Part shown: in pieces, positions 52,916-61,429 of the stretch | How positions within the stretch are numbered: position 1 is the stretch's first letter | How the letters are laid out: every line of letters starts with the position of its first letter | DNA from: Chryseobacterium arachidis | GTDB lineage: Bacteria > Bacteroidota > Bacteroidia > Flavobacteriales > Weeksellaceae | Direction: 5' to 3' | DNA length: 64,000 bases | NCBI RefSeq assembly: GCF_900129245.1 | Contig: NZ_FQUT01000013.1 | Span: forward strand, 1 to 64,000 | Made by a program: the position numbers and the translations under genes | The notes under the pieces: model-generated | What the model was told of the DNA's origin: nothing | Database searches by the model: none | The model's input: the letters and a program-made list of their open reading frames with translations, nothing else

Positions 52916-53695
52916 TTATTTTTTAGATGAGCTTCCTAATGCAACCATGATAGGTTTCTGAATCGTTTTCTGCGAAGCATATTGTGCGCCACAAACAATA
53001 CTTGTGAATAAATAATCTCCTTTCTGTACTACAATTGAATTATCCTCATGCGCCGGAATGGGAAGCCTGTATTTCGTTGTCCCGATTCCCTCTATTCTGA
53101 CAATAATATTGCAGTCTGATCTGTTTTCAATCATGACGATACATTCTTTGGCGTTAGGATCGTTATCAAAAAGAGAGTTTAAGATTTTTACTGTTTTGTT
53201 TTTATGCTCTACAGGATTTTCTGCCATCAGCATGTTAAATTCAGAAGCTTCCGTGTCGGGAATGGCGGCGGCGGGTTTTGATACGGAAGCAGAAACATAA
53301 ACATTTTGAGGAGAACTTGGTGTATATGCAACTGCAGACTGACCAGTCTGTAATTCTTTTTGATATCTGGCAATCTGTTTTTGTTTGATGATGGCGTTCA
53401 TTTCATCAAAAGATATCTTGGTGGAAGGTCTTCTTTTAAGCATTGCAAGCCACTCCTGCATCTGCTTTACTTTTTGATCTCCGGGTTTAGCCGTTTTAAT
53501 ATACTCTTTCATCATTTCCATTACTCTTGGCTTAAGGACAGATCTTTTAGGATCATCCGGATGGGCATCTCTTAAAAAAGCATTGATTTCATAGATGTTT
53601 TTGCTCTTCAGAATGTCACTGTAATCTTTGCCTCTGGATTGGGCTGAAAGTTGTACGGAAAGTATTGCACTAAAAAGTATAAGTAGCTTTTTCAT
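52916..53695 (-). CDS. Secreted DUF6759-like protein
   Basis: The 259-residue product has a signal peptide (LLILFSAILSVQLSAQS) without lipobox, a helical N-terminal half (KDYSDILKSKNIYEINAFLRDAHPDDPKRSVLKPRVMEMM, KQMQEWLAMLKRRPSTKISFDEMNAIIKQKQI) and a C-terminal domain (about 180-255) paralogous to the 51621 lipoprotein. The linker is proline/alanine-rich. It lies upstream of trmB on the same strand. Function unknown. Confidence 0.75.
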   Translation of the reverse strand: MKKLLILFSAILSVQLSAQSRGKDYSDILKSKNIYEINAFLRDAHPDDPKRSVLKPRVMEMMKEYIKTAKPGDQKVKQMQEWLAMLKRRPSTKISFDEMNAIIKQKQIARYQKELQTGQSAVAYTPSSPQNVYVSASVSKPAAAIPDTEASEFNMLMAENPVEHKNKTVKILNSLFDNDPNAKECIVMIENRSDCNIIVRIEGIGTTKYRLPIPAHEDNSIVVQKGDYLFTSIVCGAQYASQKTIQKPIMVALGSSSKK

Positions 53696-53835
53696 TCACT
53701 AATATTAAATTAAAAAATAAAATTCTATTCTTCTTTTAATTGTGTTTGCTCTTTGGTTATCAGTCTGTAAGAGGCAGCGAAAATCGCACCAATCTTTTAT
53801 AGACGCAATAAAATTAAACACTATTTGGGGAAAAA

Positions 53836-53870
53836 CAAAAAATGTATATCGCATTTATACAATATACATT
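53836..53870 (-). terminator. Probable terminator of the 53898 gene
   Basis: AATGTATAT and ATATACATT form a perfect 9-bp stem with a 12-nt loop; the minus strand then reads TTTTTTGTTTTT. It is about 28 bp past the stop codon. Confidence 0.7.
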
Positions 53871-53897
53871 CTTTATTCTTCGTAAAAAGGAGATTAA

Positions 53898-54686
53898 TTA
53901 TTTTACAACTTCCTGAAGATGAGAGTTTCTAAGCCTTTTTTGGTAAATAGGCAAATATTTTTCAATCGGAATTTTAACAGCTTCAAAATTTCCTGCTAAT
54001 ACGTAAGCTTCGATATTTTCCGAGCTATACACGAACTGAAGGAAATTATCAATCAGATTCTCAGGAATTTTAAATCTTGTAAAGTAGTCTTTTCCTAAAT
54101 AGTTTTTAATTTGGGTAACCGAATTGTTCATTCTTTCATAAGCAACATAACGCTGTTTTTTCTTTCTTTCCCCCGAAAGAATGTCGTAGATGCTTTCTAA
54201 GCTGAAGGTAAGCCCTCCGTCACGAAGCCCGGCAACCGGAAGTTGTGGAGGCGTTCCGTCACCTTTCGGTTCCGGCAATCCAATTACTTTTTTAATGGCT
54301 AAGCCCTTATCTTCTTTTCGGATAGCGTTGACATCGTATCGCAGATTACCGGTTGGTTTAAATCTGTTGATCACAACTTCCTGAATTTCGTAATAAGCAA
54401 TTTTTAGTTCCAGCAAATTTTTTTGAACCATCATTTGAGGAGTCAGTTTAATATCTTTTCTTTCTGTGACAATAGAAGTGAATCGGATAACATCTCCCGG
54501 AACCGCAGGAATATTGAAATCACCATTGTAATCGGTAAGAACTGTTTTTTGTGTATTAAGATTGGTAACATACACCTGGTTGAGATATAAAACAGAGTTG
54601 TCTCTCAAAAAAACTTCCCCGGAATACATTTGAGCGTTAATTTTTGCCAGAAAAACCAACAGGAATAAGGTAAATAGCTTCTTCAT
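53898..54686 (-). CDS. Carboxypeptidase-regulatory-like exported protein
   Basis: The 262-residue product has a signal peptide (LFTLFLLVFLAKINAQ), then a regulatory-like beta domain (MYSGEVFLRDNSVLYLNQVYVTNLNTQK, YNGDFNIPAVPGDVIRFTS, about 18-95) and a longer helical part with LIDNFLQFVYSSENIEAYV, ending in SHLQEVVK. Such proteins are known from the Bacteroidota as hypothetical envelope proteins. A TAATTTTG box lies 11 bp before the ATG. Function unknown. Confidence 0.8.
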   Translation of the reverse strand: MKKLFTLFLLVFLAKINAQMYSGEVFLRDNSVLYLNQVYVTNLNTQKTVLTDYNGDFNIPAVPGDVIRFTSIVTERKDIKLTPQMMVQKNLLELKIAYYEIQEVVINRFKPTGNLRYDVNAIRKEDKGLAIKKVIGLPEPKGDGTPPQLPVAGLRDGGLTFSLESIYDILSGERKKKQRYVAYERMNNSVTQIKNYLGKDYFTRFKIPENLIDNFLQFVYSSENIEAYVLAGNFEAVKIPIEKYLPIYQKRLRNSHLQEVVK

Positions 54687-54696
54687 ATAATTAGGG

Positions 54697-54704
54697 CAAA
54701 ATTA
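54697..54704 (-). promoter_or_regulatory. -7 promoter box TAATTTTG
   Basis: Perfect TAnnTTTG on the minus strand, 11 bp before the start codon at 54686. Confidence 0.4.
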
Positions 54705-54843
54705 CACAGAATTACAACAATTTATAGCTGTCTCAGGGCTTTAATGTGGTTAAAGTTATATTAAACTTTAGTTTCAAATTGTTAAGGAATGTTATAATCT
54801 CATGGGGTTATGATAAATAATATCAATTCCATACTTTTTCAGA

Positions 54844-57800
54844 TTAATAATTCTTTACAAGAAGCCAGCTTGAATATTTTACAGTTGTTGTTCCGCCAAA
54901 TTCTGTCCAGCTGATAAAGTACCAGTAGGTTGCCGTATTCACAGGCCTTCCGGTGATCTTACCGTCCCAGATAAACTTATTGGTTTTACTCCCTCTGAAA
55001 ACCTCTGCTCCGTATCTGTCGAATATTCTGAAGACAATATTATCATTGTCCATTAAAGCTGAATAGTCAATCGCATCATTGTATCCGTCAGTATTCGGAG
55101 TAATCGTATTAATTAAGTTGATAATCACGAAAGGTCTTGTTGCTTCTTCGCATCTGTTAGAATCACGAACATGGATTATATGATTTCCGCGCGGTACATT
55201 CATAAATATATTAGAATCCTGCCAGTTGACACCATCCAGAGAATACTCGTATGGAGGAGTTCCACCTGAAGCTCCAATGGTTACCGTAGTTCCATTAATT
55301 TCGATGGTGGTGATTACCGGAACCGAAGATTCTGTAACAGTAACGTTTTGTCTATATGTACATCCGTTAAAAGTAAGATCTACCCAATAACTTCCCGGGC
55401 CGACGTTTGAAATTGAAGGTGTGGTAGCTCCTGTGCTCCAAAGGTATGAGTCAAATCCGGGGCCTGCATCTAAAGTTGTCAGTGTTTTAGGACAAATAAC
55501 CACATTATCTAAAACAACAGAATGTTTAGGAATTCTGATTGTAATGGTAATTGAAGCCACATTTGGGCAAGCTCCCGGTTTCTCAAACCTGATAAAAATA
55601 GTCTGGGTCCCCGTGATGTTCATTGGATTGGTAATCTGAGCCGTATTATTCTGAGCATCCAATAAAGTAGGATGGAAGGTAGCGGTTACCAAAGGATCGG
55701 TCGTAAACTGATTGATGAAGGTCAGAAGATTCATTTCTTTTATACCGTCCAGGTCCTCATCACAGATGCTTACTGTATGCGTTGTTTTTATCAGAGGAAG
55801 TTTTGCGCCTATTGTAAATATAAGCGGTTTGATGACAGGCGGACAACCGTCCGGAGAATCCACTCTGATGTATATTGTTGTTGTCGCAGTATAGCTCCAG
55901 TTATTCGGGAGGGTGTTGTTATTTCCTGCATTGGCATCGTTGATATCGCCGTAATATCTCACTCCGGTAAAATAAGTAGGGTTACTTAATACAATAGGGG
56001 TGATATTAGGTAAGACTACGGTTACAGTCCCATCAAAATTATCATCACAAAATGTTCCCGTGTAATTGTTGACAACCGTTGCAAAAGGATATAAGTTTAA
56101 GGTGATCTCTGCAATCTCTTTACATCCGATGGTATTTTTAACGACAGCATATACAATAGTCCCGTTTGTGGCAGTATAGGTTGTAGGGGCTGTAATAGAA
56201 GTGCCTGGAGTTTCATTCTGAGCAGTAAGAAGAGAAGGATAGTAGGTAATGGTTACCGGATTATTTGTGGTAACATTCGCTGTTGTCAAATTGAATACTC
56301 CCTGTCCTGATCCATTGTCACACGCTTTTATTGTCGCATTGGTTACAGTTAATGTCTGAATATTAATTGTTACGGTTATTGTTTCACAGTCCGGAAAATC
56401 AGGATTATTTCCACAAAATGTGTAAGTGAAGGTATCTGTTCCCACAGTTCCAGGGTTGGTTACTGTGTATGTAATAACTCCGGTGGCTGGGTTTATGGTA
56501 GCCGTGCCTAAAGTAGGAGCAGTAAGAATAGCAACTGTTGAAGCAACCGGTGTTTGTGTTGAGCTTGTAAATGCCGGCGTAATCGTTTTTGTTGTACATA
56601 CATCATAGGTTACTGAAGAAAGTTTTGTACAGTTTAATACTTTAAATTGTTCTGTTACCAAAGGGGCACAACTTCCCATTGTAACCGAGCAGGTATAATA
56701 TCCCGGTTGGGTAGGCGTAATGGAAGATCCTGTAGCTCCAGGAATTAAAACTCCACCATTATACCATTGATAAGTATCATAGATAATTGGATCGACGGTA
56801 AGGACGATACCCGGAATACAATCTCCTCCTGATTTCAAGATAACCGGTTGAGTCGGGAATCCGGCAAAGAAGCCTCCATACCCAACTGCGTCGGTTCCTG
56901 CATTGATTCCTGCGGTAATAGCTTTGGTAGAAACGACAGTAATTGTTCCTGTTACGTTAGGAATTCCGTAGGTTACCCAATTCGTTGTACCTGTCATGTC
57001 AAAAGGTCCGGTGGTAGCAGGAGGAACACTTCCGTTTACTGTAACGACTGCTCCTCTTTCTGTAATCAGGTTTAATTTTGTAGGGATATTAAGAATTCCG
57101 GTCGGGTTCCCGTTGGAATACACAAAATTTTCATTAATTAAACCAAGCTCATTAATTTGTTTGGGTAAATAACAGTTGAGAGCCGGAATAAAATTAAAAC
57201 CTCCGGTTGCAACTTCATTTCCTGCGGTATTGGCTCCTGCTAAAATCTGATAGATGTAAGCATTTTTTGAAGTTCTGATATATAAATTATAATGGCCGCT
57301 TCCCTGAAGCTGATATTTAGAGTCTGGAATCATGAAATATTCTCCGATATTCAATGTTGCTATTGGGGTAAGCTCGTTATTTACACGAACTTCAGTATTG
57401 TTTTCTGTAGCGATTACCAAAGCTCCTTCCATGTTTGAGCCGATGCTGCCGTTACCTTTTACCAATGCAAACTCATTTCCGAGCCGGTCGACAGGAACTG
57501 CCTGATCCATAAGGATATCCGAACTTGAAGGGAAATTGCCTGCATATTGTCCGTTGAAATTTCCGTTGGTAACATTTACATTTTTATTGGCGACAATTTT
57601 AGCTCCTATAAATCCGTCGGAATTTCCTGTATTTATTCCATTTCCGTCTAATATGTAAGACTGTCCTTTGTTTAAGGTAAAGGTCATGGTTGGAGTTGTA
57701 GCTCCTGTTGTTCCGTTTGAAAACTGTACCGTTGGCTTATATCCGGATATGGTAACGGTGGTATTGTCTTCCGTAGCCAGGACGCTGGTCATGAAATTCA

Positions 57801-58245
57801 GGATCGAATTATTTACCGTAATTGGAGCGCTCGCAGTGTAGAAAAGTTTTCCGGTTGAAGGAATTCCTTTAGAAGTAATAATTTCTGCGTGATTGTATAC
57901 TGAAAATCTTAAGTTGGCATAAAAAGGAAACTCACCTTTTACATAAAGCCCTTTTGTGGTTGGCGTAAAAAGATCTGTCTGCTGCGTGGTAATGATATAC
58001 TCTCTCAAGATATCGACACTCTGAGGATTGTTCTTGCTTATAGTTACCGTAGCAATTATTGTGTTGTTGTTGTAAATATTTACCGGAAAAGGAGTGGTAC
58101 GGTTGGTAGAAAGATATATTTTCTGGTAGGGATTAGGATTTCCTGTTCTGTCAATCATAGGTGCAAACCAGTGTTCCCTGTCCAATTGTGCAAATGTGGA
58201 AGTGAAAAAATAAAATATAAATAGAAAAGATAGAATTTTTTTCAT
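54844..58245 (-). CDS. Giant surface protein, IgGFc-binding-like N-terminus, T9SS type B sorting domain (copy 3)
   Basis: The 1133-residue product has a signal peptide (ends near STFAQL), an N-terminal IgGFc-binding-like part (about 20-470: EHWFAPMIDR, SIGSNMEGALVIATENNTEVRV, NAYIYQILAGANT), an Ig-like domain (about 475-540), a tandem-95-like domain (GVITYTVTNPG), three copies of a cysteine-led module starting at KACDNGSGQGVFNLTTANVT, CDDNFDGTVTV and CDEDLDG (about 630-940), a SprB-like repeat (about 1000-1060: GGTPPYEYSLDGVNW) and the gliding-motility C-terminal domain (ITPNTDGYNDAIDY, FRIFDRYGAEVF, YWYFISW). The C-terminus directs type IX export and attachment. First to stop in the array. 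Confidence 0.92.
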   Translation of the reverse strand: MKKILSFLFIFYFFTSTFAQLDREHWFAPMIDRTGNPNPYQKIYLSTNRTTPFPVNIYNNNTIIATVTISKNNPQSVDILREYIITTQQTDLFTPTTKGLYVKGEFPFYANLRFSVYNHAEIITSKGIPSTGKLFYTASAPITVNNSILNFMTSVLATEDNTTVTISGYKPTVQFSNGTTGATTPTMTFTLNKGQSYILDGNGINTGNSDGFIGAKIVANKNVNVTNGNFNGQYAGNFPSSSDILMDQAVPVDRLGNEFALVKGNGSIGSNMEGALVIATENNTEVRVNNELTPIATLNIGEYFMIPDSKYQLQGSGHYNLYIRTSKNAYIYQILAGANTAGNEVATGGFNFIPALNCYLPKQINELGLINENFVYSNGNPTGILNIPTKLNLITERGAVVTVNGSVPPATTGPFDMTGTTNWVTYGIPNVTGTITVVSTKAITAGINAGTDAVGYGGFFAGFPTQPVILKSGGDCIPGIVLTVDPIIYDTYQWYNGGVLIPGATGSSITPTQPGYYTCSVTMGSCAPLVTEQFKVLNCTKLSSVTYDVCTTKTITPAFTSSTQTPVASTVAILTAPTLGTATINPATGVITYTVTNPGTVGTDTFTYTFCGNNPDFPDCETITVTINIQTLTVTNATIKACDNGSGQGVFNLTTANVTTNNPVTITYYPSLLTAQNETPGTSITAPTTYTATNGTIVYAVVKNTIGCKEIAEITLNLYPFATVVNNYTGTFCDDNFDGTVTVVLPNITPIVLSNPTYFTGVRYYGDINDANAGNNNTLPNNWSYTATTTIYIRVDSPDGCPPVIKPLIFTIGAKLPLIKTTHTVSICDEDLDGIKEMNLLTFINQFTTDPLVTATFHPTLLDAQNNTAQITNPMNITGTQTIFIRFEKPGACPNVASITITIRIPKHSVVLDNVVICPKTLTTLDAGPGFDSYLWSTGATTPSISNVGPGSYWVDLTFNGCTYRQNVTVTESSVPVITTIEINGTTVTIGASGGTPPYEYSLDGVNWQDSNIFMNVPRGNHIIHVRDSNRCEEATRPFVIINLINTITPNTDGYNDAIDYSALMDNDNIVFRIFDRYGAEVFRGSKTNKFIWDGKITGRPVNTATYWYFISWTEFGGTTTVKYSSWLLVKNY

Positions 58246-58264
58246 TCAGATAACGCCTTTATCA

Positions 58265-58272
58265 CAAATTTA
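58265..58272 (-). promoter_or_regulatory. -7 promoter box TAAATTTG
   Basis: Perfect TAnnTTTG on the minus strand, 20 bp before the start codon at 58245. Confidence 0.4.
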
Positions 58273-58308
58273 ATAATAAAAAGTGTTATGAACTTAAAAA
58301 ATAAACAA

Positions 58309-58336
58309 AAAACCATGATTTCAAAATCATGGTTTT
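58309..58336 (-). terminator. Terminator of middle giant surface-protein gene
   Basis: AAAACCATGATTT and AAATCATGGTTTT form a perfect 13-bp stem with a 2-nt loop. It lies 22 bp past the stop at 58358, and closely resembles the terminator at 61384 (ACCATGAT against ACCACGAT). Confidence 0.85.
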
Positions 58337-58357
58337 CAGAGTTTTATTTAAAATTTA

Positions 58358-61186
58358 TTATTCAAAGTTTTTCACCAGTACCCAACCTGAGTATTTAATC
58401 TGGGTTTGAGCTTTATTAGGCTCTGTCCAGGTGATTTCGTACCAATATGTTGCAGTAGGTAATTTTTTGCCAAACATGGTTCCGTCCCACTTATACGCAT
58501 TAAACTGATTTGCCTGATGAACTTTGTTTCCGTATCTGTCGTAAATGTTGAAAACAAGGTTTTTTTTGTATGCTAATTCAGAATAATCAATATAATCGTT
58601 TTTGTTATCCCCGTTGGGAGTAATGGCATTAATCAGATTCGGAACCGTAACCGTTACATCAATAGGCTCACAATTGTAAAAGTCTTTTACATAAATACTG
58701 TTTTCCCCTCTTGGAAGATTACTGAAAAAGTTGGATTCCTGCCAATTGGTTCCATCTAAAGAATATTGATAAGGAGCTTTTCCTCCGATTGCTGTTACTG
58801 TTATGGTATTGTTTTTTATTTCAAGATTGGAGATTACCGGCTGTATTGCTGCTTTTACATTTACAAGCTGCCTTGTGTAGCACTCTCCGGTTTTTAAAAT
58901 AACCCAATAGGTACCTACTGTTGCTGTTATGCTTTGAGTTGTTGCTCCGGTACTCCATTCATATCCGTCGAATCCTGGGCCTGCATCTAAGACTGTTGTA
59001 TCTTCAATACAAATAATTTTATCAGTAAGTACATTAGATCTCACCGGTGGAATTACAGCTAATGTGATTTCTGCAATACTGTAACATCCGTTTGAATTAG
59101 TCACTTTTACATATACTTTCTTCTCGGTAGAAATATAAGACGAAGCTGGTGAAATTTCATTAGTTCCGTTGGTAAGATCTGCTAATGTAGGGTAGTAATT
59201 TTTAATAAGGCCTGTCTGAGTTGTAATAGGTGCCGTCTCAAGGTTGAAGAGTGCCGTCGAAGGATTGGCCTCGATGAAACAAGATCTTATGACCACATTT
59301 TTTACAGTAGGATTCGGATCTACAATCAGCTGCAGGGTTACCTGTTCACAGCCTACACCCGTTGCAGGATTTGCGCAGAAATGGTAAATAAGCGTATCAT
59401 TACCAACATATCCGGCGTTCGGAGTATAAGTGATATTTCCTGTCGCAGGATCAATAACTGCAGTTCCTTTAGTTGGCGGGCTATCGATTTGTACAGTACC
59501 TAAAATAACAGGTACATTATGATTGGTAAATTTAGGAACGATGACCTTTGAAGGATCACAAATAATTAAACTTTTTGTTACTTGCTCGAAGCAAGATTCA
59601 ATAACAAAAACGGGTGTCACTGCAAAGCATCCTCCCATACCTACTTGTACGGTATAGTTACCCGGCAGCATAGGAGTATAGGTATTGCTCGTAGCTCCCG
59701 GAATAGGAGTGGTTCCGATATACCATTGATAAGATTCAAAACTGTCTCCGGTTTCAAGAACAATTCCTGGTACACAATCTCCTGTTTTACTGATCGCTGG
59801 AACGGATGTAAATCCGGCAAAATATCCTCCGTACCCTACGAAACCGCTTCCCCCAGCAATTCCCGCAGTAACTGCTTTGGTAGATTCAATGGTAACATTT
59901 CCGGTAACTGCTGTTTTGGAGTATGATACCCAGCCATTTGTTCCGGTAACGTCGTATGGGCCTTCGGTGGATGACAAAGGCAGACCATTAACCAGAACAG
60001 TTGCTCCTTTTTCAGTTAAGATATTGAGTTTAATTGTATTTTGTGATTGATTGTTGGGAGTAACAGGAAGATTCTGTATCATTCCTATTTCATCAATTTT
60101 TCTTGGCAGAAGACAGCTGAGCGGCGGAATGTAATTGAAACCGATCGTTGCGCTGGTAGCAGCCGTTCCTGCAAGTAATTGATACACGTAGGCATTTTTA
60201 CTTGTTCGGATGTACATGTTATAATGCTCGTTCCCCTGATTAATATAATTGGTGTTGCTAATCTCATTAACTTTGTAATACTGCCCTTCATTTATTGTTG
60301 TTACAGGAAGAGGATTATTATTTACATAAATCTGTGTGTTGTCTTCAGTTGCAACAACAAGCGCATCTTCGGTTTGGGCAGAAATATTTCCGTATCCTTT
60401 AACTAAAACAAACTCTTTTCCCAATCTGTCAATAGGTACCGACTGATCCATCACGATATCTCCACCTGTAATCCCTAAACCAAATTCACCCAAAAAGTTT
60501 CCGTTGGTTACAGAAACTGGTTTGTCTGCAACAATTTTAGCTCCGATAAAGCCTTGCGCATTTCCTGGCTGATTTCCTCTTCCTTCAACAAGATATGACT
60601 GGCCTTTATTTAAGGTAAAAGACATGCTCGGCGTTGTTACAGCAGTGGTTCCGTTGGTAAAAACAACATTCGAGGAATATCCGGAAATTGTAACCGTGGT
60701 ATTGTCTTCGGTTGCCAATATTCCTGTGGTAAAGTTCATAGAATTTGAGTTGTTGGTAAGCGGAGCAACTACAGCATAAAATTTTGTTCCGATACCGGCT
60801 TTTCCTTTAGAGGTTAAAATCTCTCCATGAGCAGGAACCGTAAACCTGAATGTTGCAAAGAAAGGCTTGGTTCCTTTTAGATAAAGCCCTTTTGTGCCTA
60901 CTGTAAATAGCTCGGCAGCAGTAGAGCCTATCATATCCTGAGTATTGATATAGTAAAACTGAGGATTGCCTTTACTGATTGTAATGGTAGTAATAAGAAC
61001 GTTGTTATTAAAAACCTCAACCGGGAAAGCCGTGTTAGAATCTGTGGAGAGGTAAATTGCTTGCTTTGCACTTCCTAATGAACCGGCCGAAGAAAATGGA
61101 GCAAACCAATGTTCTGTATCTCTCTGGGCGGAAAGACTAATAAATGTACAAAAAAATAAAATCAAGAAATAAAGCTGTTTTTTCAT
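58358..61186 (-). CDS. Giant surface protein, IgGFc-binding-like N-terminus, T9SS type B sorting domain (copy 2)
   Basis: The 942-residue product has a signal peptide (ends near LSAQRD) and the same N-terminal part as its neighbours (TEHWFAPFSS, MDQSVPIDRLGKEFVLVKG, NAYVYQLLAGT), a shared Ig-like domain (QWYIGTTPIPGATSNTY), a tandem-95-like domain (ATGNITYTPNAGYVGNDTLIY), one copy of the cysteine-led module (SCFIEANPSTALFNLETAP), a SprB-like repeat (GGKAPYQYSLDGTNW) and the gliding-motility C-terminal domain (ITPNGDNKNDYIDYSELAYK). Export by T9SS and surface attachment are inferred from the C-terminus. A TATTTTTG box lies 21 bp before the ATG. Confidence 0.92.
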   Translation of the reverse strand: MKKQLYFLILFFCTFISLSAQRDTEHWFAPFSSAGSLGSAKQAIYLSTDSNTAFPVEVFNNNVLITTITISKGNPQFYYINTQDMIGSTAAELFTVGTKGLYLKGTKPFFATFRFTVPAHGEILTSKGKAGIGTKFYAVVAPLTNNSNSMNFTTGILATEDNTTVTISGYSSNVVFTNGTTAVTTPSMSFTLNKGQSYLVEGRGNQPGNAQGFIGAKIVADKPVSVTNGNFLGEFGLGITGGDIVMDQSVPIDRLGKEFVLVKGYGNISAQTEDALVVATEDNTQIYVNNNPLPVTTINEGQYYKVNEISNTNYINQGNEHYNMYIRTSKNAYVYQLLAGTAATSATIGFNYIPPLSCLLPRKIDEIGMIQNLPVTPNNQSQNTIKLNILTEKGATVLVNGLPLSSTEGPYDVTGTNGWVSYSKTAVTGNVTIESTKAVTAGIAGGSGFVGYGGYFAGFTSVPAISKTGDCVPGIVLETGDSFESYQWYIGTTPIPGATSNTYTPMLPGNYTVQVGMGGCFAVTPVFVIESCFEQVTKSLIICDPSKVIVPKFTNHNVPVILGTVQIDSPPTKGTAVIDPATGNITYTPNAGYVGNDTLIYHFCANPATGVGCEQVTLQLIVDPNPTVKNVVIRSCFIEANPSTALFNLETAPITTQTGLIKNYYPTLADLTNGTNEISPASSYISTEKKVYVKVTNSNGCYSIAEITLAVIPPVRSNVLTDKIICIEDTTVLDAGPGFDGYEWSTGATTQSITATVGTYWVILKTGECYTRQLVNVKAAIQPVISNLEIKNNTITVTAIGGKAPYQYSLDGTNWQESNFFSNLPRGENSIYVKDFYNCEPIDVTVTVPNLINAITPNGDNKNDYIDYSELAYKKNLVFNIYDRYGNKVHQANQFNAYKWDGTMFGKKLPTATYWYEITWTEPNKAQTQIKYSGWVLVKNFE

Positions 61187-61206
61187 AGTCTTGTGATTAG
61201 TTTTAG

Positions 61207-61214
61207 CAAAAATA
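61207..61214 (-). promoter_or_regulatory. -7 promoter box TATTTTTG
   Basis: Perfect TAnnTTTG on the minus strand, 21 bp before the start codon at 61186. Confidence 0.42.
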
Positions 61215-61383
61215 GAGTTTTATTTCTTAAAACTTATAAAAAATATAAAAAAAGCAGATTTTTAAAATCGTTTTTTCAATTATTTCTATCCATTGCTGTA
61301 GTTATTGCTTTTTAAACTTTTAAATCCTTCATAGTTTAACTACGGAATTAATTCTTACGATTGCAACAAGTAATTGAAAATAA

Positions 61384-61410
61384 AAAACCACGATATTAAA
61401 TCGTGGTTTT
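61384..61410 (-). terminator. Terminator of the first giant surface-protein gene
   Basis: AAAACCACGA and TCGTGGTTTT form a perfect 10-bp stem with a 7-nt loop, 20 bp past the stop at 61430. Confidence 0.85.
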
Positions 61411-61429
61411 AAACTTATTGTAAGAAATC

